Below, in pieces: positions 46,348 to 53,801 of a stretch of 64,000 bases of DNA. A program made the translations under genes and the position numbers. Under the pieces are notes generated by a model that was given only the letters and a program-made list of their open reading frames with translations, had not been told where the DNA came from and did not search any database. Position 1 is the stretch's first letter. Every line of letters begins with the position of its first letter. Source of the DNA: Spirosoma luteum DSM 19990 (lineage in GTDB: Bacteria > Bacteroidota > Bacteroidia > Cytophagales > Spirosomataceae); assembly GCF_000374065.1 (NCBI RefSeq), contig NZ_KB893245.1, positions 682,001 through 746,000 of the forward strand, written 5' to 3'.

Positions 46348-46808
46348 CCGACGATTTTATTCGGGTATTCGAAGATGAAAGCTCAGGAGGGTACGTAGAT
46401 GTACATGAACAGCACAATGGTCCGGAGCGAAGTTTGAATGTTGAAACAGCCATTGTACTAGCTCAGTTTGGTTACCAGTTACTTCTATTGCCGGTTATTG
46501 ATGAACCTGGTGTAAAAAATCCTGACGCATTTCTCGTCAATGAAAAAAAACTCATCGAATTTAAGCACAATACTACTCCTACCCCGTCAGCTATTGATAA
46601 CGAAATTCGGGATGCACACCGGCAGGCTGAAACGGTCTTGATTCATATCCAGAGTACGATTAAGGCGGGTAATCTACTTAATGGGGTCAAGGGAAGAGTA
46701 CGGCGTAGTCAAAATATTAAAGCGATATGGCTTATTTGGCAGAGTCGGTTGTTTATATTTTCACGGGAACAGGTGTTTGACGGAACGATAGATCATAAAA
46801 TACAATGA
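46344..46808 (+). CDS. Orphan PDDEXK protein resembling CdiA C-terminal tRNA-nuclease domains
   Basis: The 154-residue protein has the layout NVETAIVLAQFGYQLLLL, then KNPDAFLVNEKKLIEFKHN, then IDNEIRDAHRQAETVLIHI, ending in KAIWLIWQSRLFIFSRE. The PDA...EFK core gives the PDDEXK acidic residues and lysine (D81, E90, K92). The whole order matches the toxin domains at the end of some CdiA and phage MuF-type proteins, but here the domain stands alone. No immunity gene is evident beside it. Its ATG overlaps the moxR stop (ATGA), and a structured spacer follows. The call rests on motif order alone; activity is inferred. Confidence 0.65.
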   Translation: MTDDFIRVFEDESSGGYVDVHEQHNGPERSLNVETAIVLAQFGYQLLLLPVIDEPGVKNPDAFLVNEKKLIEFKHNTTPTPSAIDNEIRDAHRQAETVLIHIQSTIKAGNLLNGVKGRVRRSQNIKAIWLIWQSRLFIFSREQVFDGTIDHKIQ

Positions 46809-46860
46809 GGTGTCACGGAACGACCGTAACACCTCAAGGCGGGGTCGAGGCTTGCACCCC
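46807..46860 (+). other. Structured spacer with two hairpins
   Basis: A 12-bp stem with one mismatch (46807-46818 and 46824-46835, 5-nt loop) begins within the stop codon of the orphan nuclease-like gene. GGGGT and ACCCC (46841-46845 and 46856-46860) form a second small stem. No T-run follows. The remaining 75 bp before the DUF58 gene are AT-rich. This may be a 3'-end remnant brought in with the inserted gene, or a processing signal. Confidence 0.5.
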
Positions 46861-46934
46861 AACCAATTTAAATGTACTACAAAAATCTACAATCTAAAGT
46901 TTCCGATTGTGAAAACAGGTAAGCATCATCCTAA

Positions 46935-48296
46935 ATGAAATTCCTTGGCCCCCTTTTCGTCGCTACGCGCCTGTGGTTGAGCCTGGTAGTTATGGTGTTG
47001 CTCTTTGTGGCGGCATACGCTTTTCCGGCGCTGTTTCCGTCAGTGCGGCTACTCTTCGTTGGCTTCGTCAGCCTGATTGTGCTGGATGCCTGGCTGTTGT
47101 TTGGGATGGCCAGAAAGCAACCCGGTCTGGCTTTTTTTGCCCGTCGGGACGTGCCCGACCGGTTATCCAACGGGGATGAAAATCCAATCACGATCTATCT
47201 GGAGAACCGGTATTCATTCCGGGCCGATGTCGAGGTTGTCGACGAAATTCCGTTTCAATTCCAGCGTCGGGATGTGCTGTTCCGTGCCCGACTGGCATCC
47301 CACGCAACGCAGGCTATCCGGTACGAACTTCGTCCTACCAAACGGGGCGAGTATAGTTTTGGAGCCGTTAACGTATTTGTTTTATCACCGCTGGGATTAC
47401 TGAAACGCCGTTTTCAGTACGAGCAGGGGAAAATGGTGGGGGTGTATCCGTCGTTTTTGCAGATGCGTCAGTATGAATTACTGGCGTCTACCAACCGATT
47501 GAATGAGGTAGGAGTGAAACGCATCCGGCGCATTGGGCACAGCATGGAATTTGAACAGGTTCGTCCGTACAATACCGGCGATGATGTGCGGACAATCAAC
47601 TGGAAAGCTACCTCACGCCGGGCCGATGCCCAGGGTGCATCGCTGATGATTAATGCGTATCAGGACGAACGCTCCCAGCCAGTGTATTGCCTGATTGACA
47701 AAGGCCGTGTGATGCAGTCGCCGTTTGAGGGACTGACCCTGCTCGACTATGCCATTAATGCTAGTCTGGTACTAAGCAATATTGCCTTATTGAAGCAGGA
47801 CCGGGCTGGTATCCTGACTTTCTCCGACCGTATTGGCCAACTGCTGCCCGCCGACCGTCGGGCGGGACATATGCTGAAAATTCTGGAACTGCTGTACCGG
47901 CAGAAGACCCGCTTTCTGGAAACGGATTACGAAAGTCTGTACGTTAGGGTGAAAGCTCATATCCGTCAGCGGAGTTTACTGCTCCTGTTCACGAATTTTG
48001 AAACGGTAGGCGCTATGCAACGGCAACTGCCGTACCTGCGTCGACTGGCCAAAGACCACCTATTGCTGGTCATTTTCTTCGAGAACACCGAACTGCGAAG
48101 TTTACTCGATAAACCCGCTACGGATACCGAGCAGATTTACCTGAAAACCATTGGCGAAAAATTCACGTTCGAGAAAAGGCAAATTGTAAAGGAGTTAAGC
48201 CTGTACGGTATTCAAACCATCCTGACTGCTCCGCAGAATCTAACCGCCGATACGATAAATAAGTACCTGGAACTGAAAGCGCGGGGTATGATTTAA
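46935..48296 (+). CDS. DUF58 domain protein (MoxR partner)
   Basis: The 453-residue protein has two N-terminal membrane helices (about 10-30 and 33-56), a beta-rich stretch, and the DUF58 signature GHSMEFEQVRPYNTGDDVRTINWKATSR. A von Willebrand-like fold follows (YQDERSQPVYCLIDKGRVM). It normally pairs with MoxR in envelope-complex maturation. It is separated from moxR by the orphan nuclease-like gene and a 126-bp structured spacer, so its expression may need its own promoter or read-through. It converges with a small gene, overlapping by 4 bp. Confidence 0.9.
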   Translation: MKFLGPLFVATRLWLSLVVMVLLFVAAYAFPALFPSVRLLFVGFVSLIVLDAWLLFGMARKQPGLAFFARRDVPDRLSNGDENPITIYLENRYSFRADVEVVDEIPFQFQRRDVLFRARLASHATQAIRYELRPTKRGEYSFGAVNVFVLSPLGLLKRRFQYEQGKMVGVYPSFLQMRQYELLASTNRLNEVGVKRIRRIGHSMEFEQVRPYNTGDDVRTINWKATSRRADAQGASLMINAYQDERSQPVYCLIDKGRVMQSPFEGLTLLDYAINASLVLSNIALLKQDRAGILTFSDRIGQLLPADRRAGHMLKILELLYRQKTRFLETDYESLYVRVKAHIRQRSLLLLFTNFETVGAMQRQLPYLRRLAKDHLLLVIFFENTELRSLLDKPATDTEQIYLKTIGEKFTFEKRQIVKELSLYGIQTILTAPQNLTADTINKYLELKARGMI

Positions 48297-48514
48297 TTAT
48301 CGCCCAGGTTACCTTTCACTGATTCGTAATTGGATTTCAGCTTCCCCATTTCTTTGGTCAGAAACGTTTGTAACTGCCGGTTAAATTCAGGCTTTTCCTC
48401 ATCCGGGAGCAAGGTATACAGGTCTTTCAGCTCCTGATTGATAGCGGACCGTTCGGCATCATTGGCTGCGTTGATGGAGCGATAATGATAACTTCGGAAA
48501 TCGTATTGGGTCAT
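48293..48514 (-). CDS. Small hypothetical protein
   Basis: This predicted 73-residue soluble protein is rich in charged residues (MTQYDFRSYHYRSINAANDAERSAI, then ELKDLYTLLPDEEKPEF) and probably all-helical. I recognise no family. The start at 48514 is chosen because 38 additional upstream codons overlap the Uma2-like gene and read as low-complexity sequence. It lies 7 bp after that gene's stop on the same strand, so they are likely co-transcribed. Confidence 0.5.
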   Translation of the reverse strand: MTQYDFRSYHYRSINAANDAERSAINQELKDLYTLLPDEEKPEFNRQLQTFLTKEMGKLKSNYESVKGNLGDN

Positions 48515-48521
48515 CGGACAA

Positions 48522-49148
48522 TTATTCTTCTTCGGGTAGGTTAGCAAAAATTTCAGTGAGTGGAATGTCAAAACCATCGATAGAAACGGGTTCATCCGGT
48601 TGATTGTACAGCGTTTCGGTCCAGACATTGGCCTTTTCGGTCCGGCGGCAAATAATTAACTCACGGGCTATTGGGTCAACGAATACGATTTCCTGTACGG
48701 TCTCCATTTCTTCGTACCTCCGTCTCTTAGCCCCCAAATCGTAGCTAAGTGTTGATTCGGAAAGGATTTCTACAATCAGGTAGGGGTTGGTAATGATGGA
48801 GCGTGATTTATCCTGATAGATAGGCTTCCCTTTGATAACCACTAAATCACCGTTGTAATGTCTCCGTTTGCCGTCTTTACGAATCCCGGTATTGCTGCCT
48901 GCTACGTAAAATAGCCTCCCCAAATAGTAGCCAGTCAATAGATAAGCCAATCGAGTGACTAAAATTTCATGAATAAGTTTTGCTAGCCCTATTACAATAA
49001 TCTGCCCATCATGGTACTCAACGCGGAAGTCGGTTTCGGTTAGAAAATCCTCAAACTCCTCCCAGGATGCCGAAATTTCTACTAATTCTCCAGCCTCAAG
49101 CGTTTCTACCTGTTTGTCCGTCAGCCGTACTTTCTCTATAGCCTGCAT
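48522..49148 (-). CDS. Uma2-family (DUF820) nuclease-like protein
   Basis: The 208-residue protein has the PDDEXK-like Uma2 pattern: FRVEYHDGQIIVIG, HEILVTRLAYLLTGYY, NGDLVVIKG with a conserved Asp, then PYLIVEILSESTLSYDLGAKRRRYEEM and EIVFVDP. Uma2 proteins are predicted restriction-endonuclease-like enzymes without a settled role. They are abundant in cyanobacteria and found in scattered copies in Bacteroidota. It is co-directional with the small hypothetical gene downstream, and its upstream side carries the tatC terminator, so it has its own transcript. Confidence 0.82.
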   Translation of the reverse strand: MQAIEKVRLTDKQVETLEAGELVEISASWEEFEDFLTETDFRVEYHDGQIIVIGLAKLIHEILVTRLAYLLTGYYLGRLFYVAGSNTGIRKDGKRRHYNGDLVVIKGKPIYQDKSRSIITNPYLIVEILSESTLSYDLGAKRRRYEEMETVQEIVFVDPIARELIICRRTEKANVWTETLYNQPDEPVSIDGFDIPLTEIFANLPEEE

Positions 49149-49194
49149 ACGTCCGTTTGCTTTTTAGTAAAGATACAGCAACCTAATACAAAGC

Positions 49195-49225
49195 AAAAGG
49201 CCCTTTCGCTCTGAAAGGGCCTTTT
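49195..49225 (-). terminator. Intrinsic terminator after tatC
   Basis: A perfect 13-bp stem (AAAAGGCCCTTTC and GAAAGGGCCTTTT) with a 5-nt loop lies 17 bp beyond the tatC stop. Read on the minus strand, it ends in a T-run formed by the AAAA at its left edge. Confidence 0.85.
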
Positions 49226-49241
49226 ATTCGGGTTTTATCTT

Positions 49242-50114
49242 TTACGATTTCATCAGGTCCCGCTCCGCTTTCATGCGTTGCCGTTCAATCCGTCCCGATA
49301 CCACAATGCTCACTTCGTAAAGCAGCACAAGGGGTACGGCTACCAGTACCTGACTGTAAATATCCGGCGAGGGCGTGATGATACCAGCCACGACCAGAAT
49401 AACCACCCAGGCATGCTTGCGGTACGATTTCATAAAGGCAGGGGTCAAAACCCCAACTTTCGATAGTACGTAGGCAATCATGGGCATCTGGAAAATCAGG
49501 GCGCAGCCCAAAGAGAGCGTTACCAGAATACCGATGTAGGAGGTTATGTCGAATTGATTCTTAATCTCGGGGGTAATCTGGAAATTGGCCAGAAAATTGA
49601 TCGCTAACGGCGACACGATATAGTACCCAAACATCAACCCCATTACAAACAGTAAAGACACAAAGAATACAGCACCACGCGCAGCCTGTTTCTCTACGTT
49701 CCGCAAACCGGGCTTGATAAACCGCCATACTTCCCAGAATGCGTATGGAAACGCAAAACAGAGACCGATAATGGCCGAGGAGGTCATAGCCATGGTGAAC
49801 TGGTCTGACATTCCCAGCGATTGTAACTCAAAGTTGAGTTCTTTCACGCAGAGGTCACTGTACCCCGAAATCTCGGAGAGCTTACACATCATCCTATACG
49901 TCCAGAAATCAGGATGTTTGGGGGCCAGAATTACTTTGTCGAAAATCTCCCTGTTGTAAACAAAGGCAATAATGGCAAACACAAAAATGGAGCCAACGGC
50001 CCGAATAATGTGCCAGCGAAGTTCTTCCAGATGGTCCAGAAAGGACATCTCCTTCCCTTCTTCATCTATCACTACTTCCTCTTCGTTGTCGTCAGTCAGT
50101 TGGTCAAGTGGCAT
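49242..50114 (-). CDS. tatC: Sec-independent protein translocase TatC
   Basis: The 290-residue protein has six membrane segments and TatC landmarks: MSFLDHLEELRWHIIRAVGSI, the cytoplasmic PYAFWEVWRFIKPGLRNVEK, and GVLTPAFMKSYRKHAWVVILVVAGIITPSPD. It recognises twin-arginine signal peptides and assembles with TatA. The N-terminus is extended by about 20 acidic residues (DDNEEEVVIDEEG). I start at 50114 (MPLDQLTDDNE); 16 further codons upstream would run into the inverted repeat. No tatA gene is in the window. It is downstream of glyA. Confidence 0.93.
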   Translation of the reverse strand: MPLDQLTDDNEEEVVIDEEGKEMSFLDHLEELRWHIIRAVGSIFVFAIIAFVYNREIFDKVILAPKHPDFWTYRMMCKLSEISGYSDLCVKELNFELQSLGMSDQFTMAMTSSAIIGLCFAFPYAFWEVWRFIKPGLRNVEKQAARGAVFFVSLLFVMGLMFGYYIVSPLAINFLANFQITPEIKNQFDITSYIGILVTLSLGCALIFQMPMIAYVLSKVGVLTPAFMKSYRKHAWVVILVVAGIITPSPDIYSQVLVAVPLVLLYEVSIVVSGRIERQRMKAERDLMKS

Positions 50115-50133
50115 CTTTTGATGTAGAATGATT

Positions 50134-50190
50134 GACTGATTGAGTGATTGAATAGCTGACACATCAAACTATTCAATCACTCAATCAGTC
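50134..50190. repeat. Perfect 22-bp inverted repeat between glyA and tatC
   Basis: Arms 50134-50155 and 50169-50190 are exact reverse complements, with a 13-nt loop. Each arm is built from ATTGA-like units (GATTGAGTGATTGA). It fills the glyA-tatC gap, just 4 bp after the glyA stop. There is no T-run, so it is more likely a 3'-end stabiliser, attenuator or mobile palindrome than a classical terminator. Confidence 0.85.
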
Positions 50191-50194
50191 TAAA

Positions 50195-51502
50195 TTAGCC
50201 TTTATAGAGCGGAAATGCTTTCATCCACTCGTTGATTTCTTCTTTAACGCTCAACAGAACCGTTTCGTTATCGTGATTCATGAGCACCTTGTCGATATAT
50301 ACGGCGATTTGTTCCATGTCCGATTCTTTCAAACCGCGCGTTGTCATAGCCGCCGTCCCCACACGCATACCAGAGGTTACCATGGGCGATTTGTCATCGA
50401 ATGGCACCATATTTTTATTGATGGTAATATCTGCTTTAATCAGTGTGTTCTCTGCCAGCTTACCCGTTAGCCGGGAGGCCGTACCCCCTTTAGACCGAAG
50501 GTCAATCAGCATCAGGTGGTTATCCGTACCATCCGAAATGATTTTATAACCCCGGTTCAGGAAAGCAGTAGCCATTGCCTGCGCATTAGCTTTCACCTGA
50601 ACAGCGTAATCGTAGAAATCATCCGTCAGTGCCTCACCAAACCCAACTGCTTTAGCCGCAATGATGTGCTCCAATGGCCCACCCTGCGTACCCGGGAACA
50701 CCCCCGAATCCAGCAACGACGACATTAACCGGGTTTCGCCCTTTTGCGTTTTGATGCCGAACGGATTCTCAAAATCATTCCGCATCATGATGATGCCCCC
50801 CCGTGAACCACGCAGGGTTTTGTGCGTTGTGGTCGTTACAATGTGGGCGTGAGCAAGCGGGTCATTCAGCAACCCTTTCGCAATCAACCCCGCCGGGTGC
50901 GATACGTCGGCCAGTAGTAACGCGCCAATGCTATCGGCAATATCACGAAGGCGGGCATAGTCCCAGTCGCGGCTGTAGGCGGAAGCACCGCAGATAAGTA
51001 GTTTTGGGCGTTCGCGTTTGGCCGTTTCTTCCACTACATCGTAGTTGATAACACCCGTTTCGCGCTCTACGCCGTAAAATGTCGGACGGAAATATTTACC
51101 GGAAATATTCACGGGCGAGCCGTGCGTTAAGTGGCCGCCGTGCGACAAATCGAAGCCCAGAATGGTATCGCCTGGTTTCAGGCAGGCCAAAAAAACCGCC
51201 GTGTTAGCATTAGCGCCGGAGTGAGGCTGCACGTTCACCCAGGTGGCTCCGAAGAGTTCTTTGGCCCGGTCGATGGCAAGCTGTTCAATTTGGTCAACCA
51301 CTTCGCAGCCACCGTAATACCGCTTGCCGGGAAGCCCCTCTGCGTATTTGTTCGTCAATACACTACCAGCCGCTTCCATAACGGCGGGCGATACAAAATT
51401 TTCGGAAGCAATCAGTTCAATACCCGACTCCTGACGATGCTGCTCTTTGGCAATCAGGTCAAAAATCTGTGTGTCGCGGGTAGTAATCGTATCGGTCGTC
51501 AT
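50195..51502 (-). CDS. glyA: Serine hydroxymethyltransferase
   Basis: The 435-residue PLP enzyme converts serine and tetrahydrofolate to glycine and methylene-tetrahydrofolate. The PLP-lysine motif is [18 protein letters not shown]. Other landmarks are [41 protein letters not shown] and [10 protein letters not shown]. The start is the ATG at 51502 ([12 protein letters not shown]). It works in the same one-carbon pathway as gcvH, elsewhere in the window. The gene is followed by a perfect inverted repeat and then tatC. Confidence 0.95.
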   Translation of the reverse strand: MTTDTITTRDTQIFDLIAKEQHRQESGIELIASENFVSPAVMEAAGSVLTNKYAEGLPGKRYYGGCEVVDQIEQLAIDRAKELFGATWVNVQPHSGANANTAVFLACLKPGDTILGFDLSHGGHLTHGSPVNISGKYFRPTFYGVERETGVINYDVVEETAKRERPKLLICGASAYSRDWDYARLRDIADSIGALLLADVSHPAGLIAKGLLNDPLAHAHIVTTTTHKTLRGSRGGIIMMRNDFENPFGIKTQKGETRLMSSLLDSGVFPGTQGGPLEHIIAAKAVGFGEALTDDFYDYAVQVKANAQAMATAFLNRGYKIISDGTDNHLMLIDLRSKGGTASRLTGKLAENTLIKADITINKNMVPFDDKSPMVTSGMRVGTAAMTTRGLKESDMEQIAVYIDKVLMNHDNETVLLSVKEEINEWMKAFPLYKG

Positions 51503-51546
51503 AATCAATTGGCTAAAAGCAACTATTGGCTATACAAAAGTACGGC

Positions 51547-51648
51547 TTAATCCGATACGTGTGGTAGCTTTTCGATGATGTCTGCAACGGAAGCGTACAG
51601 AATAACAACGGGCCACGCCGGATGGATCGCGCTCCAGAACTCACTCAT
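51547..51648 (-). CDS. Possible very small protein or gene fragment
   Basis: A 33-residue frame (MSEFWSAIHPAWPVVILYA, then ...ADIIEKLPHVSD) lies in the 195-bp gap between glyA and the AraC gene. Codon use resembles the neighbours. It may be the remnant of a longer gene or a chance frame. The rest of the gap (51503-51697) shows nothing else. Confidence 0.25.
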   Translation of the reverse strand: MSEFWSAIHPAWPVVILYASVADIIEKLPHVSD

Positions 51649-51697
51649 TAATACAGGTCAGGTAACAACCCGGCTAAATCCACGATGGCAACGGCCC

Positions 51698-52567
51698 CTA
51701 TCTGCCTCTGGCTTCTGACTGGTAGTGGAAGGGTGTTACGCCCGTGTGCTGTTTAAACAACCGATGAAAGTGTGAGTTGCTGGTAAAACCACACTCCATC
51801 CCGATTTGACCAACTGATAAATCAACGGTAGCCAGCAGTTTACGAGCGTGGCTAATGCGAAGTTCGTTTAAGTAGTCGACAAATGTTTTTCGGGTACGAT
51901 TCTTAAAATATCGGCAGAAGGCAGCCGGGGCCATCCCCGCTACCGATGCAATCTGGTCAATTCGTATCTCACCCCGAAAGTTAGCCAGCATGAATTCCAG
52001 CACCTGTTTCATCCGTTCGGTTTCGGCATAACCCGTAGCCAGTTGATACCCATCACTGGCCAGTAGTCTGGCTTCCGTATCGGTGGCTAACTGGTTCAGG
52101 ATAGCTAGCAGGGCCAACAACTGTGATAAGCCCGTCTGCCTGGGCAATTGCTTTATTGATTCAGCAACCGATTCGCTACAGGCCGGGCCGAAGTGCAGCC
52201 CGTAGCGGGCACGCTGGAGCAGTTGGCGGATAGCTGCCGCTTCGGGCAAAACGGCCAGTACACGCTCATCGAACGCAGCCGGAAACTGCACCACTATAGA
52301 CTCCGCCCGCAGGCTGGAATCGGCCTGGTAAAACTCATCGTCATTACGCCAGAAATGGGGAAGATCGGGCCCAAGCAACACCAGATCACCCGCCCGAAAG
52401 GTGTCGACATGGTCGCCCACGAACCGACGGCCATAACTTTTAGGAATGTACGTCAGCTCATACTCCGGGTGGTAATGCCAAAGTGAATCGAAGTAGGGTA
52501 ACTGAAATTGCCTGACTAGCACCGAACGCTGGTCACTGAGCATCACCTTTTCATACAATGCTTTCAT
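51698..52567 (-). CDS. AraC-family transcriptional regulator
   Basis: The 289-residue regulator has an N-terminal cupin-like sensor domain (LPYFDSLWHYHPEYELTYIP, GDLVLLGPDLPHFWRND). Its C-terminal AraC double helix-turn-helix (about 185-285) reads IRIDQIASVAGMAPAAFCRYFKNRTRKTFVDYLNELRISHARKLL and then VGQIGMECGFTSNSHFHRLFKQHTGVTP. The HYHPEYEL histidines suggest the sensor could bind a small ligand or metal. It is divergent from the dioxygenase-like gene at 52717 and probably controls it through the shared 149-bp region. Confidence 0.92.
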   Translation of the reverse strand: MKALYEKVMLSDQRSVLVRQFQLPYFDSLWHYHPEYELTYIPKSYGRRFVGDHVDTFRAGDLVLLGPDLPHFWRNDDEFYQADSSLRAESIVVQFPAAFDERVLAVLPEAAAIRQLLQRARYGLHFGPACSESVAESIKQLPRQTGLSQLLALLAILNQLATDTEARLLASDGYQLATGYAETERMKQVLEFMLANFRGEIRIDQIASVAGMAPAAFCRYFKNRTRKTFVDYLNELRISHARKLLATVDLSVGQIGMECGFTSNSHFHRLFKQHTGVTPFHYQSEARGR

Positions 52568-52607
52568 TTAGTGCGCTATTTTGATGTAAAAAATAGGTTG
52601 TATCTCG

Positions 52608-52630
52608 GCATATAGTCAAAATTGCATATA
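52608..52630. promoter_or_regulatory. Candidate AraC operator: direct repeat of GCATATA
   Basis: GCATATA occurs at 52608-52614 and 52624-52630, 16 bp apart, in the divergent control region. Two same-orientation half-sites upstream of a promoter are usual for AraC-type activators. The position, about 42 bp before the -7 box, fits activation of the dioxygenase-like gene. Confidence 0.4.
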
Positions 52631-52671
52631 AACTGGTAAAAACAGGGCAACATAGCATGCAGGGATGTTTT

Positions 52672-52679
52672 TACTTTTG
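52672..52679 (+). promoter_or_regulatory. Bacteroidota-type -7 box for the phytanoyl-CoA dioxygenase-like gene
   Basis: TACTTTTG matches the TAnnTTTG -7 consensus exactly and lies 37 bp before the chosen ATG at 52717. No clear -33 TTTG is seen, consistent with an activator-dependent promoter. Confidence 0.5.
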
Positions 52680-52716
52680 TATCGTAACAACGCAACAAAC
52701 CACCCCCTTTACCCTC

Positions 52717-53550
52717 ATGGAAACGACAATTGATAAAGAAGCACTGTTAAGCGAGCTAAACAGACCTTATGCCATTAGTCCCGACGCTGTGGCCTTTTAT
52801 CGCCAAAACGGGTACGTCAAATTAAAGCAGGTGCTAAGTCCGGAGGTACTTACCTATTACGGCGATATTCTGACGGACCTGGTTTTTCGGCTTAATACGC
52901 TCATCAAGCCTATGGAGGAGCGTACAACCTATGAGCGGGCTTTTCTCCAGATTATGAACCTTTGGCGGGAGGATGAACAGGCAAAAGAGTTCGTTTTTTC
53001 GACACGACTAGCCCGGATTGCTGCCGATCTGATGGGGGTGGAGGGTGTGCGAATTTACCATGACCAGGCCCTGTACAAAGAACCGTCGGGTGGGATAACT
53101 CCCTGGCATGCTGACCAGTTTTACTGGCCTTTGGCATCGCCTAACACCGTTACCGTTTGGATTCCGTTGCAGGAAACGCCCATGGAGATGGGGCCGCTGG
53201 CCTTTGCCGAAGGAAGTCAGCACGTAGAAATAGGCCGTGACATTGAAATCAGCGACGATAGCGAGAAACTCCTGGCCGATGAACTGCAGAAGCAGAATTT
53301 TCCCCTTAACAATACCCCGTTCGAGCTGGGTGAACTGAGTTACCACGCAGGCTGGACGTTCCACCGGGCCGGGCCGAACGTATCCGACCAGCCCCGTAAA
53401 GTAATGACCATGATTTACATGGACAAAGACCAGGTTATTGTGCCGCCCCGCAATAAATACCAAACCGCCGACCATGCTAAATGGCTCAACAACGTTCCGG
53501 TTGGCAGCAGTCCCCAAAATGAGTTAAATCCAGTCCTGTTTAGCTATTAG
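52717..53550 (+). CDS. Phytanoyl-CoA dioxygenase (PhyH) family protein
   Basis: The 277-residue iron/2-oxoglutarate-dependent dioxygenase has the metal facial triad H131-x-D133 (TPWHADQFYW) and H216 (WTFHRAGPNVS). FYRQNGYVKLKQVLSPEVL marks the family's N-terminal region. Such enzymes hydroxylate small hydrophobic molecules or natural products; the substrate is unknown. I begin at the ATG at 52717 (METTIDKEALL), 37 bp after an exact -7 box, since an upstream ATG would run through the promoter. It is divergent from the AraC regulator, which is the likely controller. Confidence 0.88.
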   Translation: METTIDKEALLSELNRPYAISPDAVAFYRQNGYVKLKQVLSPEVLTYYGDILTDLVFRLNTLIKPMEERTTYERAFLQIMNLWREDEQAKEFVFSTRLARIAADLMGVEGVRIYHDQALYKEPSGGITPWHADQFYWPLASPNTVTVWIPLQETPMEMGPLAFAEGSQHVEIGRDIEISDDSEKLLADELQKQNFPLNNTPFELGELSYHAGWTFHRAGPNVSDQPRKVMTMIYMDKDQVIVPPRNKYQTADHAKWLNNVPVGSSPQNELNPVLFSY

Positions 53551-53625
53551 GATTGTTAGGAGGGGTTTCAGGTAGTGAGGCCTCGAACTGCAACGGAAAA
53601 GTCATTGAGTTGGTAGTAGTTCAGT

Positions 53626-53693
53626 GCGTATAGGACAAATTTGCATCAGGTCTCAATTTGAACCGGGGCCTGATGCAAATTTGTCCTATACGC
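53626..53693. repeat. Perfect 25-bp inverted repeat
   Basis: Arms 53626-53650 and 53669-53693 are exact reverse complements, separated by an 18-nt loop. They contain GCGTATAGGACAAATTTGC and its complement. No T-run follows, and the element lies upstream of the dsbD -7 box, so it is probably outside the dsbD transcript. It is the longest perfect palindrome in the window. Confidence 0.9.
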
Positions 53694-53748
53694 GATTCAG
53701 TAACAGCCATTTATTGCTTAAATAGGCGACTGTTGCCATTGATGGAAA

Positions 53749-53756
53749 TATTTTTG
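53749..53756 (+). promoter_or_regulatory. Bacteroidota-type -7 box for the DsbD-like gene
   Basis: TATTTTTG matches TAnnTTTG exactly and lies 45 bp before the ATG at 53802. It supports that start over the ATG at 53658, which would lie within the inverted repeat. Confidence 0.5.
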
Positions 53757-53801
53757 CGGTATTTCTGTTGTTCTACCAAATCATCATTTTCCAAAAACGA
53801 A

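Noticed and set aside
46836-46866. tRNA-like T-arm (GGGGT...ACCCC)
   Set aside because: The stem has a 10-nt loop without the TTC motif, and no acceptor, D or anticodon arms could be found around it.
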